Under the pieces are notes generated by a model. It was not told where the DNA came from, searched no databases, and worked only from the letters and a program-made list of their open reading frames with translations. A DNA stretch of 64,000 nucleotides from Campylobacter concisus (GTDB taxonomy: Bacteria; Campylobacterota; Campylobacteria; Campylobacterales; Campylobacteraceae), in the NCBI RefSeq assembly GCF_002913715.1, contig NZ_PPCE01000009.1, positions 186,001 to 250,000 of the forward strand. Direction: 5' to 3'. Each line of letters starts with the position of its first letter. Within the stretch, counting starts at the first letter, position 1. A program made the translations under genes and the position numbers. Below are positions 63,268 through 64,000 of the stretch, in pieces.

Positions 63268-64000
63268 ATGGACGCCCAAACTAGGATACTGTGGCTACTT
63301 AAAAAATTAAATCGCGGCGAGATAATCGACACTGCGCAAGACGAGCTGTGGATCAATGAAAAAGATAATAGTAAGCCAAGACTAAACAATAAAACCATAA
63401 AGCGCGACTTTGATGCTATAAAAGACGTGTTTAATGAGATAGAAATAAAACGGACAGGACCTGGCTGCTACCAGGCTATCAATACAAATTTGCTCGATGA
63501 TCTGCTAGATGAGAGAAAGAGAAATGTCCTAAAGATAATCTACGCGATGCTTGCCAAAAACTCTCAAAAATTTAATGAAACCAGCAAGAAAACGGCTGTA
63601 TCTCAAACTATAAATGAATCATTGGGCGTTTATGACTTTATCACGAGCCCGATCGAGACGGAACTAGACAAAAGCATCATAAAAACGCTAGAAGATGCAA
63701 TACGCTATAGAAAAAAGCTCGCGATTGAGTATACCCCGACGAATAGGTCTGATAGCAAAAAATTTAAAGAGGTGAAGCCATATAAAATTTTACTGATCAA
63801 TGAAAATTTATATCTGGCAAATAGCAACAACGAGTATGATTTTTCACTTTTTAGGATAGCTGGGATAGTAAATTTAGAGGTTATCAAAGGCGAAACGTTT
63901 AATCACGACTATAACATCGATGATTTTATAAAAAACATCCAAACGCCGTTTGCGGTCTTTTCACATGAGTGGAGAAGCTCGCTCATAGAAGTGCAGCTCG
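63268..64000 (+). CDS. WYL-domain transcriptional regulator (3' end missing)
   Basis: 244 residues visible; the frame is open to the window end. N-terminal winged HTH with RILWLLKKLNRGEIID, the recognition part TIKRDFDAIKDVFNEIEIKR, a linker helix region, then a WYL-type domain from about residue 145 (AIRYRKKLAIEYTPTNR, VKPYKILLINENLYLANSNN, FRIAGIVNLEVIKGETF). The W-Y-L motif itself is not exact here (L-Y-L in NLYLA). ATG at 63268, AAAGGA upstream. WYL proteins often control CRISPR and defence operons, sometimes by sensing nucleotides, and this one faces the micropeptide operon. Confidence 0.82.
   Translation, partial: MDAQTRILWLLKKLNRGEIIDTAQDELWINEKDNSKPRLNNKTIKRDFDAIKDVFNEIEIKRTGPGCYQAINTNLLDDLLDERKRNVLKIIYAMLAKNSQKFNETSKKTAVSQTINESLGVYDFITSPIETELDKSIIKTLEDAIRYRKKLAIEYTPTNRSDSKKFKEVKPYKILLINENLYLANSNNEYDFSLFRIAGIVNLEVIKGETFNHDYNIDDFIKNIQTPFAVFSHEWRSSLIEVQL

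Noticed and set aside
63096-63398. 100-residue minus-strand open frame
   Set aside because: Its upstream part overlaps the WYL regulator gene; only the last 21 codons, from the ATG with AAAGGAG, look real.
43797-64000. Right-hand attachment site of the element
   Set aside because: I looked for a copy of the tRNA 3' end (GTTCGATTCTGCCTC) and found none, so no boundary is claimed.

Overview
The window is AT-rich DNA from a Campylobacterota genome, most likely a Campylobacter close to the oral/enteric C. concisus group. The evidence is the housekeeping gene set, the many GTG and TTG starts behind AAGGA-type ribosome sites, the short ExbB-ExbD-TonB set, and leucine and asparagine codon use typical of the genus. 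The species cannot be fixed from the sequence alone.

Layout, left to right. 1-2966: the C-terminal part of a giant repetitive calcium-binding, type I-secreted adhesin, followed by a lemA/TPM pair. 5242-18896: a compact, mostly overlapping operon of about 17 genes with the full logic of an aryl-polyene (APE) pathway. It contains a phosphopantetheinyl transferase, two ketosynthases plus a chain-length-factor-like ketosynthase, two dehydratase domains, a ketoreductase, two acyl carrier proteins, an AMP-ligase, acyltransferases, a glycosyltransferase, a thioesterase, a LolA-like carrier and an MMPL exporter. 18905-43588: chromosomal genes, including cinA, ileS, gatA, guaB, metX, xseB, murC, mutS2, a GGDEF/EAL protein, dapE, polA, two LPS glycosyltransferases and exbB-exbD-tonB. 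Two decayed genes and one overlooked 34-residue membrane peptide also lie here.

43721-43796 is tRNA-Phe(GAA), and directly behind it starts an accessory region that runs to the window end. First come a ColE1-like mobilization module (HEN relaxase with MobB- and MobD-like genes nested inside it, MobC, an AlpA-like HTH protein), an unknown gene, a tyrosine integrase and a DUF4143 ATPase. Next is a complete type III-A CRISPR-Cas locus: csm5-csm4-csm3-csm2-cas10-cas6-csx20 on the minus strand; csx1, an RT-Cas1 fusion gene, cas2, a 444-bp leader and a 23-repeat array on the plus strand. Cas10 lacks the HD nuclease domain but keeps GGDD, so interference probably relies on cyclic oligoadenylate signalling to Csx1, with Csx20 as likely ring nuclease, and on Csm3 cleavage of target RNA. 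The spacers read as antisense to genes, several across an RBS and ATG. This fits RT-assisted capture from RNA.

Beyond the array is the least explained part (61391-64000). A plus-strand operon encodes a zinc ribbon and three small proteins, two of them clear membrane proteins. An orphan CRISPR repeat follows. A minus-strand operon of four peptides of 20-37 residues comes next, and then a divergent WYL-domain regulator cut by the window end. The two small-protein operons share a 25-bp promoter element (20/25 identical), which argues that they form one co-regulated system. This is the best candidate here for an undescribed CRISPR-associated or defence module.
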